Source of the DNA: Planctomycetota bacterium
GTDB lineage: Bacteria > Planctomycetota > Planctomycetia > Planctomycetales > Planctomycetaceae
Reading direction: 5' to 3'
Assembly (NCBI GenBank): GCA_027623235.1
Contig: JAQBVJ010000031.1
Coordinates: forward strand, 1 to 59,027
DNA: 59,027 nt
The notes under the pieces are model-generated. The model had not been told where the DNA came from and did no database searches. It was given only the letters and a program-made list of their open reading frames with translations. This document shows positions 17,413-25,123 of the stretch, piece by piece (positions within the stretch are counted from its first letter, which is position 1; the number at the start of each line of letters is the position of its first letter). The translations under genes were made by a program, and so were the position numbers.

Positions 17413-18897
17413 ATGACGACGACCTCACCGCTGCGTATTCTCGTCGTGGGCGACCGGGACGACACCCGGCTCACCGCCTGCTGGATGCTGGAGCGCGCGT
17501 TTGATCCCGTCGAAGTTCTTCAGGCGACGTCACTCGGGGAAGCGACCGAAAGTTGTGGCGGCGACCGTGTCGACTGCATCCTCATCGACGCTCAGGCGTC
17601 AGATTTCGAGGATGTTTTGAAAGCGGTGTTGACCGCGGCGGGGCCGGGACTGGTTCCGGTTGTCGTGCTGCTCGGCAAGGGCGATGAAGCGGCGCGGGCG
17701 ACCGCTCAGCAGCTCGGGGTGATCGACTGGCTTCGCAAAGATCAGATCAGCCCGGCCGTCGTGGGGCTCACGGTGAGGCGGGCGATCGACGTCGCCTCGC
17801 TGCGTCTGATGCTCGCCGAACAGGGTCGCGAACTGGAGTGGTTGCGGAAAAGTGAGGTTGATGCCAGAAAAGAAGCCGCTGCAAAGGAAGAAGAGCTGCT
17901 GACAATCGGGTCCTATCGAGTTCGCAATTCGGACGTGATGCCGGTCTCGGCAGGAGTCGAGACGGAATCGGTAAAAGTCGTCAAAGAAGTCGCAGTCGCG
18001 CTGGCCGCCCCGCCAGTCGTGACGGAGGTCATCGCGCCGCCGCGTGAGCAGCCGCCGCGTGAACTGGCGACGCCGCGTGAACTGCCGGATCCGCCACCTC
18101 GGGAACTGCTGGTTGCGCCCCGGCTTGTGACAGGTGGATTCGGCATCCCGACGGCCGAAGACGATGAGCTGGCAACACGGATTCAGAAGGATCTGATGCC
18201 GGCCGGGGCACCTTACCTGGACGGCTTCGATGTTGCCGGCCTCACACTGCCTGCCGCGTCGACCGGAGGTGACTACTACGATTATCTTCCGGTCGGCGAC
18301 GACCTCCTGACGATCGCGATTGGCGAGTGCAGTGGCCATGGACTGGGTCCCGCAATGATCGTGGCGTCGCTTCGAGCCTACCTGCGAGTGCTCACGGCAA
18401 ACTCAATGAACCTGTCGGACATCGTCAGCAAGACAAACACGCTGATCACCGAGGACGTTGGTGACGAGGAATTTCTGGTCACGCTGATGCTCGTGCAGAT
18501 CGATCAGCTGACGAAATCGATGCGATACTGCAGTGCCGGGCACCAGGGATTTCTGCTCACCCGTGATGGCGAAGTCCAGGTGCTTCGCAGCACGGGCATG
18601 GCAATGGGGCTTCAGGCGGAAACGGTCATTTCGGAAGCCGAGGACATTCGGCTGCGGACCGGAGATGCCGTACTGCTGGCGACGGATGGCCTGCAGAAAA
18701 TGGTTTCCCGGCACGGTGAAAAGTTCGGCACGGAGCGAATGATTGAGCTCATCAGAAAGAACCGCGATCTGCCCGCGCGGATGATCATCGATTACCTCAA
18801 GAAGGCGTGTCGCGACTTCGCCGATCCGAAGGGTCGGGCTGACGATGTCACGCTGGTCCTGGTCAAGTGCGACGGCTCCGACCGGTTTTCCGGATAG
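17413..18897 (+). CDS. Receiver-linked SpoIIE/RsbU-type serine phosphatase
   Basis: The 494-residue protein has a receiver-like domain at residues 1-130 (RILVVGDRDD start, possible phospho-acceptor Asp in LIDAQ, Lys in LRKDQ). A coiled and Pro/Arg-rich linker follows at about 130-250, including repeated PPRE/TPRE units at about 209-234. A PP2C-like SpoIIE domain occupies about 270-494 with STGGDYYD (D287), ATDGLQ (D425) and RADDVTL (D477-D478). The usual GDxSGHG motif reads GECSGHG (E305). Such proteins usually dephosphorylate anti-sigma-factor antagonists in partner-switching pathways, but no STAS protein or anti-sigma kinase gene is nearby. The ATG at 17413 was chosen over an in-frame start at 17341 because the receiver fold begins there. 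Confidence 0.87.
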   Translation: MTTTSPLRILVVGDRDDTRLTACWMLERAFDPVEVLQATSLGEATESCGGDRVDCILIDAQASDFEDVLKAVLTAAGPGLVPVVVLLGKGDEAARATAQQLGVIDWLRKDQISPAVVGLTVRRAIDVASLRLMLAEQGRELEWLRKSEVDARKEAAAKEEELLTIGSYRVRNSDVMPVSAGVETESVKVVKEVAVALAAPPVVTEVIAPPREQPPRELATPRELPDPPPRELLVAPRLVTGGFGIPTAEDDELATRIQKDLMPAGAPYLDGFDVAGLTLPAASTGGDYYDYLPVGDDLLTIAIGECSGHGLGPAMIVASLRAYLRVLTANSMNLSDIVSKTNTLITEDVGDEEFLVTLMLVQIDQLTKSMRYCSAGHQGFLLTRDGEVQVLRSTGMAMGLQAETVISEAEDIRLRTGDAVLLATDGLQKMVSRHGEKFGTERMIELIRKNRDLPARMIIDYLKKACRDFADPKGRADDVTLVLVKCDGSDRFSG

Positions 18898-18933
18898 TCG
18901 TTTTGCGGCTGTGAGTTTTTCAATTCGAGAGTT

Positions 18934-18971
18934 GCAGACCGGACCAGGCGCTGCGCTTGATCCGGCCCGCT
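18934..18971 (+). repeat. Repeat family B, short copy
   Basis: This segment contains CCGGACC and then GCGCTGCGCTTGATCCGGCC, which matches the right arm of the element at 14022-14122 with the centre deleted. It lies in the 280-base gap between the phosphatase and glgX genes. That gap otherwise shows nothing recognisable and must hold the glgX promoter. Confidence 0.55.
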
Positions 18972-19177
18972 CCGCATTCATTCGCGGCTACTTATGGTTT
19001 CCTCAGCCGTGTTCCTTCTTCAATTGTGGGATCGACTTGAGTTCCTCATCATTCACCGCAATTGGGCAGGCCACGGACGGACCAGCAACCGCCAGTCCTG
19101 ACCGGATTCTGCACGGAACCGTGGACTCGGGCATCGCGCTCCCGAGGATTCCACCCCGAGACACTCAGGACACAACG

Positions 19178-21334
19178 ATGCAAGTCTGGCCAGGACGTCC
19201 GTATCCGCTGGGAGCCAAATGGGACGGCAACGGAGTCAATTTTGCAGTCTTCTCGCAGCACGCGACGAAGGTGGAGCTGTGCCTGTTCGAATCGGTCAAC
19301 TCCGAAAAAGAGTCCGCCTGCGTTGAGATCACCCGGCGAAGCGGCTCGGTCTGGCACGCGTACATTCCGCATCTTCGTCCCGGACAGCTTTACGGACTGC
19401 GAGTCGACGGGCCTTTCGACCCTGCTGTCGGGCAACGCTTTAATCGAAACAAAGTTCTGCTCGACCCGTACGCGCGGGCGATCGGGCGCGAGCTGATCTG
19501 GGACGACAGCCTGTTCGGCTTTATCAGCGGGACCGATGACACAACGTTCGACTTGCGGGACAGCGCGGCGTTTGCTCCGCTGGGAGCGGTCATCAGCGAC
19601 GCGTTTACCTGGGGCGACGATCAGCCGCCGCGAGTTCCCTGGGAAAAGACGCTGATTTACGAGGTGCATGTCAAAGGCGCTACGAAGCAACATCCCAAAG
19701 TGTCGGCGGCCCGGCAGGGCACTTATGCGGGCCTTGCCTCGATGCCGTTCGTGCGGCACCTGGTGAACCTCGGCGTGACGACTGTCGAGCTGCTGCCAGT
19801 TCAGCATTTTGCCCGCGACCAGTTCCTGCTGGATCGAGGTCTGACTCAGTACTGGGGCTACAACTCGCTGGGATTCTTCGCTCCCGACCCGCAAATGGCG
19901 AGTGCGAAGAATCCGCAGGATGCCGTGCGTGAGTTCAAGCGGATGGTCAAAACGCTTCATAAACATGGCATCGAGGTCATCCTCGACGTCGTCTACAACC
20001 ACACCGCCGAAGGAAATGAAAACGGCCCGACGATTTCATTTCGAGGCATCGACAACTCGTCCTACTACCGCCTGAGCAGCAAGGATGCGCGCTTTTACGA
20101 CAACTTCACCGGCTGCGGAAATACCTGGAATGTGCAGAACCGATTCGCGCTGCAGCTCGTCCTGGACAGCATGCGTTACTGGGTTGAGGAAATGCATGTT
20201 GACGGATTTCGCTTCGACCTCGCGTCGGTGCTTGGTCGCGAGCCAAACGACTTCGACCCGGACTCCGCATTCTTCGACGCGGTTCAGCAGGACCCGATTC
20301 TCTCCCAGGTGAAGCTCATCGCCGAACCGTGGGATGCCGTCGGCAGTTTCAACGTCGGGCAGTTCCCCTCGCCGTGGAAGGAATGGAACGGCCGGTTTCG
20401 AGATACGATGCGCGAGTTCTGGAAGGGGGACGCCGGGCGGATGCAGGAGTTTGCGACTCGCTTTTGTGGAAGCAGCGATTTCTACCAGCATGACAGGCGG
20501 TCGCCCCTGGCCAGCGTCAACCTCATCACGGCACACGACGGATTTACGCTGCGCGACGCAGTGACCTATGAGCAGCGGCACAACGAGGCAAACAAGGAGG
20601 TCAGCGGCGAAGAACACAATCGAAGCCGCAACTACGGCCACGAAGGAGAAACCGACAAACCAGCGATCTACAAACTGCGCGAGCGGCAACGCAGAAATCT
20701 GCTTGTCTCACTGCTGTTTTCGCAGGGAGTTCCGATGCTGCTGGGCGGTGACGAAATGGGCCGGACTCAGAACGGAAACAACAATGCCTACTGCCAGGAC
20801 AACGAGATCAGCTGGCTCGACTGGGACCTCGACGACAGCCAGCGGGAGTTCCTTCGCTTCACCCGGCGAGCCATCAGTCTCTGGCAGGACCATCCTGTTT
20901 TCCGTCGCCAGACCTTCTTCCGTCACCCGATGACCGGCCGTGACGACGACCGTGACGTTCACTGGCTCACCCCGGCCGCAAAGCCGATGCAGCCGTCCGA
21001 CTGGCAGGCCGGCTTCGCACGCTGCCTGGGCATCCTGCTCGACGGGCAGATGAAGGGCGAGGTCGATGCGCAGAACCGACCCATCGTCGGAGAGACCGTA
21101 TTGCTTCTGGTGAATGCCAGCGACCACGAGATCCCGTTCACGCTGCCGAATGTCGGCAGCAAAGAATTCTGGGAAGCCGAGCTCGACACGTTCTACCCGA
21201 AGCGCCGCCCGAAACGTTTTGAGGAAGACGGAACGACGTACCGGCTCAAAGATCACTCGGTCGTCATGCTGGTCCGCCGCGAACACGCCTGGGACCGGAT
21301 TCGCCGCAAGGCCGGAGAAGCGATCGGCCTGTAG
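19178..21334 (+). CDS. glgX: Glycogen debranching enzyme GlgX (GH13)
   Basis: The 718-residue protein should hydrolyse alpha-1,6 branches of glycogen limit dextrins in the cytoplasm. An N-terminal CBM48-like domain (PYPLGAKWDGNGVNFAVFSQ) precedes the GH13 barrel. Catalytic residues are D347 in GFRFDLAS (nucleophile), E383 in LIAEPWD (acid/base) and D454 in TAHDGF. DVVYNHTAEG and the GlgX-typical GDEMGRTQNGNNNAYCQDN are also present. The ATG at 19178 gives the usual family length and places the CBM48 at the N-terminus. An open frame extends upstream to 18845 but overlaps the phosphatase gene and a repeat. No other glycogen gene is in the window. Confidence 0.95.
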   Translation: MQVWPGRPYPLGAKWDGNGVNFAVFSQHATKVELCLFESVNSEKESACVEITRRSGSVWHAYIPHLRPGQLYGLRVDGPFDPAVGQRFNRNKVLLDPYARAIGRELIWDDSLFGFISGTDDTTFDLRDSAAFAPLGAVISDAFTWGDDQPPRVPWEKTLIYEVHVKGATKQHPKVSAARQGTYAGLASMPFVRHLVNLGVTTVELLPVQHFARDQFLLDRGLTQYWGYNSLGFFAPDPQMASAKNPQDAVREFKRMVKTLHKHGIEVILDVVYNHTAEGNENGPTISFRGIDNSSYYRLSSKDARFYDNFTGCGNTWNVQNRFALQLVLDSMRYWVEEMHVDGFRFDLASVLGREPNDFDPDSAFFDAVQQDPILSQVKLIAEPWDAVGSFNVGQFPSPWKEWNGRFRDTMREFWKGDAGRMQEFATRFCGSSDFYQHDRRSPLASVNLITAHDGFTLRDAVTYEQRHNEANKEVSGEEHNRSRNYGHEGETDKPAIYKLRERQRRNLLVSLLFSQGVPMLLGGDEMGRTQNGNNNAYCQDNEISWLDWDLDDSQREFLRFTRRAISLWQDHPVFRRQTFFRHPMTGRDDDRDVHWLTPAAKPMQPSDWQAGFARCLGILLDGQMKGEVDAQNRPIVGETVLLLVNASDHEIPFTLPNVGSKEFWEAELDTFYPKRRPKRFEEDGTTYRLKDHSVVMLVRREHAWDRIRRKAGEAIGL

Positions 21335-21351
21335 TGGCCCGTGAGAAAGTC

Positions 21352-21423
21352 AGCGGCACGGCGCAAGCCGTCCGATCAGGGTGTGTTTTTCCGTGCAAAA
21401 CCGGGCGGCTTGCGCCGCTCCGC
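21352..21423. repeat. Repeat family A, full inverted copy
   Basis: The arms GCGGCACGGCGCAAGCCGTC and GGCGGCTTGCGCCGCTCCGC pair imperfectly around a loop containing GTGTGTTTTTCCGTGCAAAA. Related sequences occur at 36511-36556 and 56692-56762. It lies just after glgX and may help end its transcript. Confidence 0.7.
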
Positions 21424-21584
21424 GACATGGATTCGGCTTTTCCCACGAGATGCTGGCGGCACCGGACTCGCGACCCGAACGCGCCTCTCCGCTGGCAGGA
21501 GATGGCGATTCGCGTGAAGGAAACGTATTCTGGCTTCTTCGATCGCGGCGAATTCCAGCACACGTTTTTAAAGAGAGGCGTGTC

Positions 21585-22664
21585 ATGCAGGCAGACCTGC
21601 TCAAAGAATATGAACTGAAAGAGTCCAGCAAGCTCGAGTACGAGCGGCAGTTGTGGGAAGCCCGGTTCACTCCGTGCGGGAAGTTCCTCGTCGCTGGCGG
21701 ATACGACGCGACGATCCAGCGCTGGCGCGTGACGGTCGACGGGTTTGAACCTCTGCCGGCGTTCACCGGTCACGGTGGCTGGGTTCAGTGCCTCGCCCCG
21801 ATCGGTGACGAACGACTGGTCTCAGCCGATTCGTGGGGGCGAGTCAGCCTTTGGAAGTACTCAGTCGAGGCCGCGGCGGCACCGCTCTGGACGATTGCTG
21901 ACGCGCTGGGAGGATGGATTCGGACGCTGGCCATCTCACCGGATGAGTCGCTCATCGCGGTCGCCGGAAACGATTCGGTCATCCGACTGCTGTCTGTCAA
22001 GGACGGCTCGGTCCAGCGCGAGATTGGCGGAATCGAGGATCGCGTTTTCAGTCTGTGCTTTCACCCGAACGGAAAATCGCTTGTCTCGGGCAACCTGAAA
22101 GGCGGGATCCACGAGTGGAACGTCGAATCGGGCCAGTCGGTGAGAAAACTCGATGCACCGTCGTTCTACAAGCTGAACCACATGCAGGACAGCGGAGGAA
22201 TTCGCCGGCTCGCCTTTGACGCCGACGGGACGCGGCTGCTGTGCGGTGGAATGAAGGACCCGGCCGGCGGGTTCTGTCAGGGAGCTCCGCAGTTGATCGT
22301 GTTTGACTGGGCGACCGGCAAGCCGACTCACGAGATCGTCGCCGGAGACGCCACGGAAGGATTCATCTACGACGCTCAATTTCACCCGGACGGTTTCGTC
22401 ATGGCGTGTTCCAGCGCGTTTCCAGGCAAGGGGCGACTGTTCTTCTGGCGGCCGGAAGACAAGGAACCGTTCTTCACCGGAAAGACACTCACCAATGGCC
22501 GAAGCCTGAGCCTGCATCCGGACGGAAAACGGATCGCGTATCTCGTTTCGAATTCGGCGAACGCGAACGGGCGTCCGTTGAACGGCGGAGAATACGCGGG
22601 CGGATCCGCGATCATCCGCGTGCTCGATCTGCCGGTGGAAGCAGCAGCGGGGGCGACTTCATAA
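21585..22664 (+). CDS. WD40 repeat protein
   Basis: The 359-residue protein contains several WD40-like blades, for example ARFTPCGKFLVAGGYDATIQ, TLAISPDESLIAVAGNDSVI and SLCFHPNGKSLVSGNLKGGI followed by HEWNVESGQ. Together they would form one beta-propeller. There is no signal peptide, so it is probably cytoplasmic. Such propellers act as protein-interaction platforms and no specific partner can be named. The ATG at 21585 follows an AGAGAGG sequence about 6 bases upstream that could serve as a ribosome binding site. Longer upstream frames cross repeat family A and were not used. Confidence 0.85.
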   Translation: MQADLLKEYELKESSKLEYERQLWEARFTPCGKFLVAGGYDATIQRWRVTVDGFEPLPAFTGHGGWVQCLAPIGDERLVSADSWGRVSLWKYSVEAAAAPLWTIADALGGWIRTLAISPDESLIAVAGNDSVIRLLSVKDGSVQREIGGIEDRVFSLCFHPNGKSLVSGNLKGGIHEWNVESGQSVRKLDAPSFYKLNHMQDSGGIRRLAFDADGTRLLCGGMKDPAGGFCQGAPQLIVFDWATGKPTHEIVAGDATEGFIYDAQFHPDGFVMACSSAFPGKGRLFFWRPEDKEPFFTGKTLTNGRSLSLHPDGKRIAYLVSNSANANGRPLNGGEYAGGSAIIRVLDLPVEAAAGATS

Positions 22665-22686
22665 ACCGAAGCGTGAACGCGGCCGC

Positions 22687-22800
22687 CTCAGGAGTGAAAA
22701 GTGAAAAGTGAAAAATCTGAGGTGACGTCAAACAGGCATCCAGGACGTTTTGCACTTTGCATTTATCACTTTTCATTTTGCACTCTTCACTTCCCTCAGC
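22687..22800. repeat. A-rich inverted repeat built on TGAAAAGTG
   Basis: The left side has repeated GTGAAAAGTGAAAAGTG units ending in CTGAGG. The right side has the complementary CACTTTTCATTTTGCACTCTTCACTTCCCTCAG. Between them lie about 35 bases. The base composition is clearly lower in GC than the surrounding genes. It fills the gap between the WD40 and dehydratase genes. Confidence 0.55.
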
Positions 22801-22866
22801 CGTCGTTCGACTTTCCCCCCTCGCTGACGCGTCGGGTTACCTTCAGTTCAGGAAGGCAACGGCGAA

Positions 22867-23961
22867 ATGAAAATTACGGACGTTCGAGCCTGCCAGCCGG
22901 TCACGCCGAAGTCTCCGGACGACTGGCGGACGACGATCGGTCAGATTCTCGTCGCGGTCGATACGGACTCGGGGTTGACCGGTTACGGAGTCGGCGGTGG
23001 TGGGTTCGCTGGAATCCATGTCGTGCGGACCGTGCTGCGGGATCTGCTCATTGGGAAAGACCCGACCGACATCGCGACACTCTGGCGTGCGATGTACGAC
23101 GACACGCTGGCATTCGGTCAGAAGGGACTCGTCGTGATGGCGATTTCCGGAATCGACCTGGCGCTGTGGGATCTTAAAGGTAAGGCGGAAGGCGTTCCGG
23201 TTTACGAACTCCTGGGCGGTGCGAAACACCGCCGCATGCCGACCTACATCACGGTGTGGGACAACGCCGCGCTGCGGGAGGTCGTCGACTCAGGGTATCG
23301 CGGTTTCAAGCTGCACATGGAGTGCCTTGCCGATCTTTCCGTTTCGGTCGATGACTTTGCACCGGTCATTGTCGAGCAGCTTCAGGCGTCGCGTGAGATC
23401 GTCGGGCCGGGCCGCGTCCTCATGGCTGATTCATGGATGAAGTGGGACATGGACCAGACGCGAGCCGTGATCAGCCGGCTCAGCACGGCCGGCTTCGAGC
23501 TGGAGTGGCTTGAGGAACCGATCCCGATCGACGACGAAGCGGGATACGCGGCCCTCGTTAAGGAATCGCCGTATCCGATCGCGGGGGGCGAGCACGAATA
23601 CACAGTCGCTGGCTTCCGACATCTTGTCGAAAAGAAACTGCATTCGGTGCTGCAGCCGGACGTGTGCTGGTGCGGCGGCTTGACGGAACTGATTCGAGTT
23701 TACGAGATGGCGGCCGAACACGGCGTGCGTGTCTGTCCGCATCGCGGGTCGGAGATCTGGTCGCTGCACGCGATGGCCGCGCTCGACCCGGAACCACTGG
23801 CCGAGTCCGGGCGACACTGGATGGACTGGGTCGGAGGACAGCCGCCCATCGTCGACGGTTTTATTGAGATCGAAGAACGGCCGGGCCTGGGCATTGTGCT
23901 CGACGAAGGCTCTCTCGAAACAATGGCAACTCCTGTCTACGATGACTGGCGGCCGGCCTGA
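22867..23961 (+). CDS. Enolase-superfamily dehydratase, L-rhamnonate dehydratase-like
   Basis: The 364-residue protein belongs to the mandelate racemase/muconate lactonizing enzyme group. The predicted Mg ligands are D188 (LMADSW), E216 or E217 (WLEEP) and E242 (GGEHE), with His243 next to the last ligand and a candidate base H292 (VCPHRGS). The GEHE motif followed by LQPDVCWCGGLTEL closely follows L-rhamnonate dehydratase. The usual KxK is replaced by KLH (148-150). It probably dehydrates an acid sugar, but the substrate is not certain. Other rhamnose-pathway genes are absent. It is separated by about 80 bases from the CPBP protease gene. Confidence 0.87.
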   Translation: MKITDVRACQPVTPKSPDDWRTTIGQILVAVDTDSGLTGYGVGGGGFAGIHVVRTVLRDLLIGKDPTDIATLWRAMYDDTLAFGQKGLVVMAISGIDLALWDLKGKAEGVPVYELLGGAKHRRMPTYITVWDNAALREVVDSGYRGFKLHMECLADLSVSVDDFAPVIVEQLQASREIVGPGRVLMADSWMKWDMDQTRAVISRLSTAGFELEWLEEPIPIDDEAGYAALVKESPYPIAGGEHEYTVAGFRHLVEKKLHSVLQPDVCWCGGLTELIRVYEMAAEHGVRVCPHRGSEIWSLHAMAALDPEPLAESGRHWMDWVGGQPPIVDGFIEIEERPGLGIVLDEGSLETMATPVYDDWRPA

Positions 23962-24042
23962 CGTTCTGAAACTGTTGTTCTTCAGTTGGTTTTCTGCCTG
24001 CTGCCTCACTGCAAGCTGCCACTCTGCCCGCGGATCCGCTCG

Positions 24043-24843
24043 ATGCCCGAACTCCCGTTATTTCTGAAATGGTTTGCGGGAGTGCTTGGCGTTGGCAGTG
24101 TTTTCGTGTGGGCAATGGCCGGGATCCGGTTGCGACATCGTTTGCCGATCCTCGAGCCGGCAGGCGGGCGTCCACCGGACATGCACTGGCTGCCGCTGGC
24201 CCTCACGCTGACGTGGGTCGGACTGAATCTGTTGACGGTTTTTTCAGCTCCGGTGCGCGCGGGAGATCCGCCGGCCCGGCATGACATTCTGGAGATGGTT
24301 CAGATCCAGCTCGTTCTTCTTGCCGGATGTGGTTTGCCGCTGCTGCTGCAGAAGACGGTGCCAGCCCGCGAGTACGGATTTCATCTTCAGGATCCTGGCG
24401 GACAGGCCTCGGATGGAGCCCTCGGATTTCTCGCCTCGGTGATCCCGGTCGTCCTGTTCTGGCTCGCGACCGTGCCGTGGCGGACGGATGAGAATCAGCA
24501 CGGGCTGCTTCGACTGTTGAGCGAGGATCGCTCGATCGAGACGCTGCTGCTGGTCGTGTTGCTTGCGGCGGTGCTCGCGCCGCTGGTTGAGGAGCTGATG
24601 TATCGAGTCGTCCTGCAGACGGCTCTGGAAAAGCTGGCTCACCCGCGCGAGGCAATGCTTGTTGTTGCGGTCATCTTTTCCGCAATGCACCAGTTGCCGG
24701 ATGCAATTCCACTTTTCCCGCTCGCCCTGATTCTGGGGTATGTTTATCAGCAGCGGCGAAGTTATCTGACCGTCGTGCTGATCCACATGTTGTTTAACGG
24801 GACAAACCTGCTTTTCATGATCCTGACGCAGGAACTGAATTAG
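24043..24843 (+). CDS. CPBP family intramembrane glutamic/metalloprotease
   Basis: The 266-residue protein has several transmembrane helices and the three CPBP (ABI, CAAX-protease-like) motifs: E183-E184-LMYR, FSAMH with H216, and HMLFN with H248 and N252. Members are membrane proteases or protein-maturation factors, some linked to bacteriocin self-immunity. The substrate here is unknown. The ATG at 24043 was preferred over an in-frame start at 23986, because the upstream 19 residues look unrelated to the family. Confidence 0.87.
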   Translation: MPELPLFLKWFAGVLGVGSVFVWAMAGIRLRHRLPILEPAGGRPPDMHWLPLALTLTWVGLNLLTVFSAPVRAGDPPARHDILEMVQIQLVLLAGCGLPLLLQKTVPAREYGFHLQDPGGQASDGALGFLASVIPVVLFWLATVPWRTDENQHGLLRLLSEDRSIETLLLVVLLAAVLAPLVEELMYRVVLQTALEKLAHPREAMLVVAVIFSAMHQLPDAIPLFPLALILGYVYQQRRSYLTVVLIHMLFNGTNLLFMILTQELN

Positions 24844-24860
24844 CGGCCCTCGATTTCGGT

Positions 24861-24913
24861 GCGCAACGGTACGGCGCCAACCGCCGGGAGGCGGCTTGCG
24901 TAATGCCGTTGCG
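24861..24913. repeat. Nested hairpin after the CPBP gene
   Basis: An outer stem of GCAACGG and CCGTTGC encloses a second hairpin, CAACCGCC-GGGA-GGCGG with CTTG. It lies 18 bases beyond the stop codon and could be a terminator or a REP-like element. The remaining bases to the next gene show no recognisable feature. Confidence 0.45.
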
Positions 24914-25123
24914 ATCACGCGGTCTGCCCGGATTCGCGGTCCTGTCAAATCGTCATCCGGTTGCCGGAACGGGTTTGCCGCTTTCGACGGGTAAGATCGG
25001 CTCGTAAGATGAAGTGCCATTCACCATTGCGAAATGTCTCCGGGCAGTCTGACCTGGACGGCATTTCCTGCCAGACAGACAGACGGAAGGCTGAAGCCTC
25101 GTTCTGTCGCGTCAGATCTGTTC

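Noticed and set aside
17413..21334. A possible partner-switching stress module made of the SpoIIE-type phosphatase and its neighbours
   Set aside because: No STAS-domain protein, anti-sigma kinase or sigma factor is adjacent; the next gene is glgX, so no module can be supported here.
24043..24843. CPBP protease as part of a bacteriocin or immunity locus
   Set aside because: No peptide precursor, exporter or modification enzyme gene is nearby.
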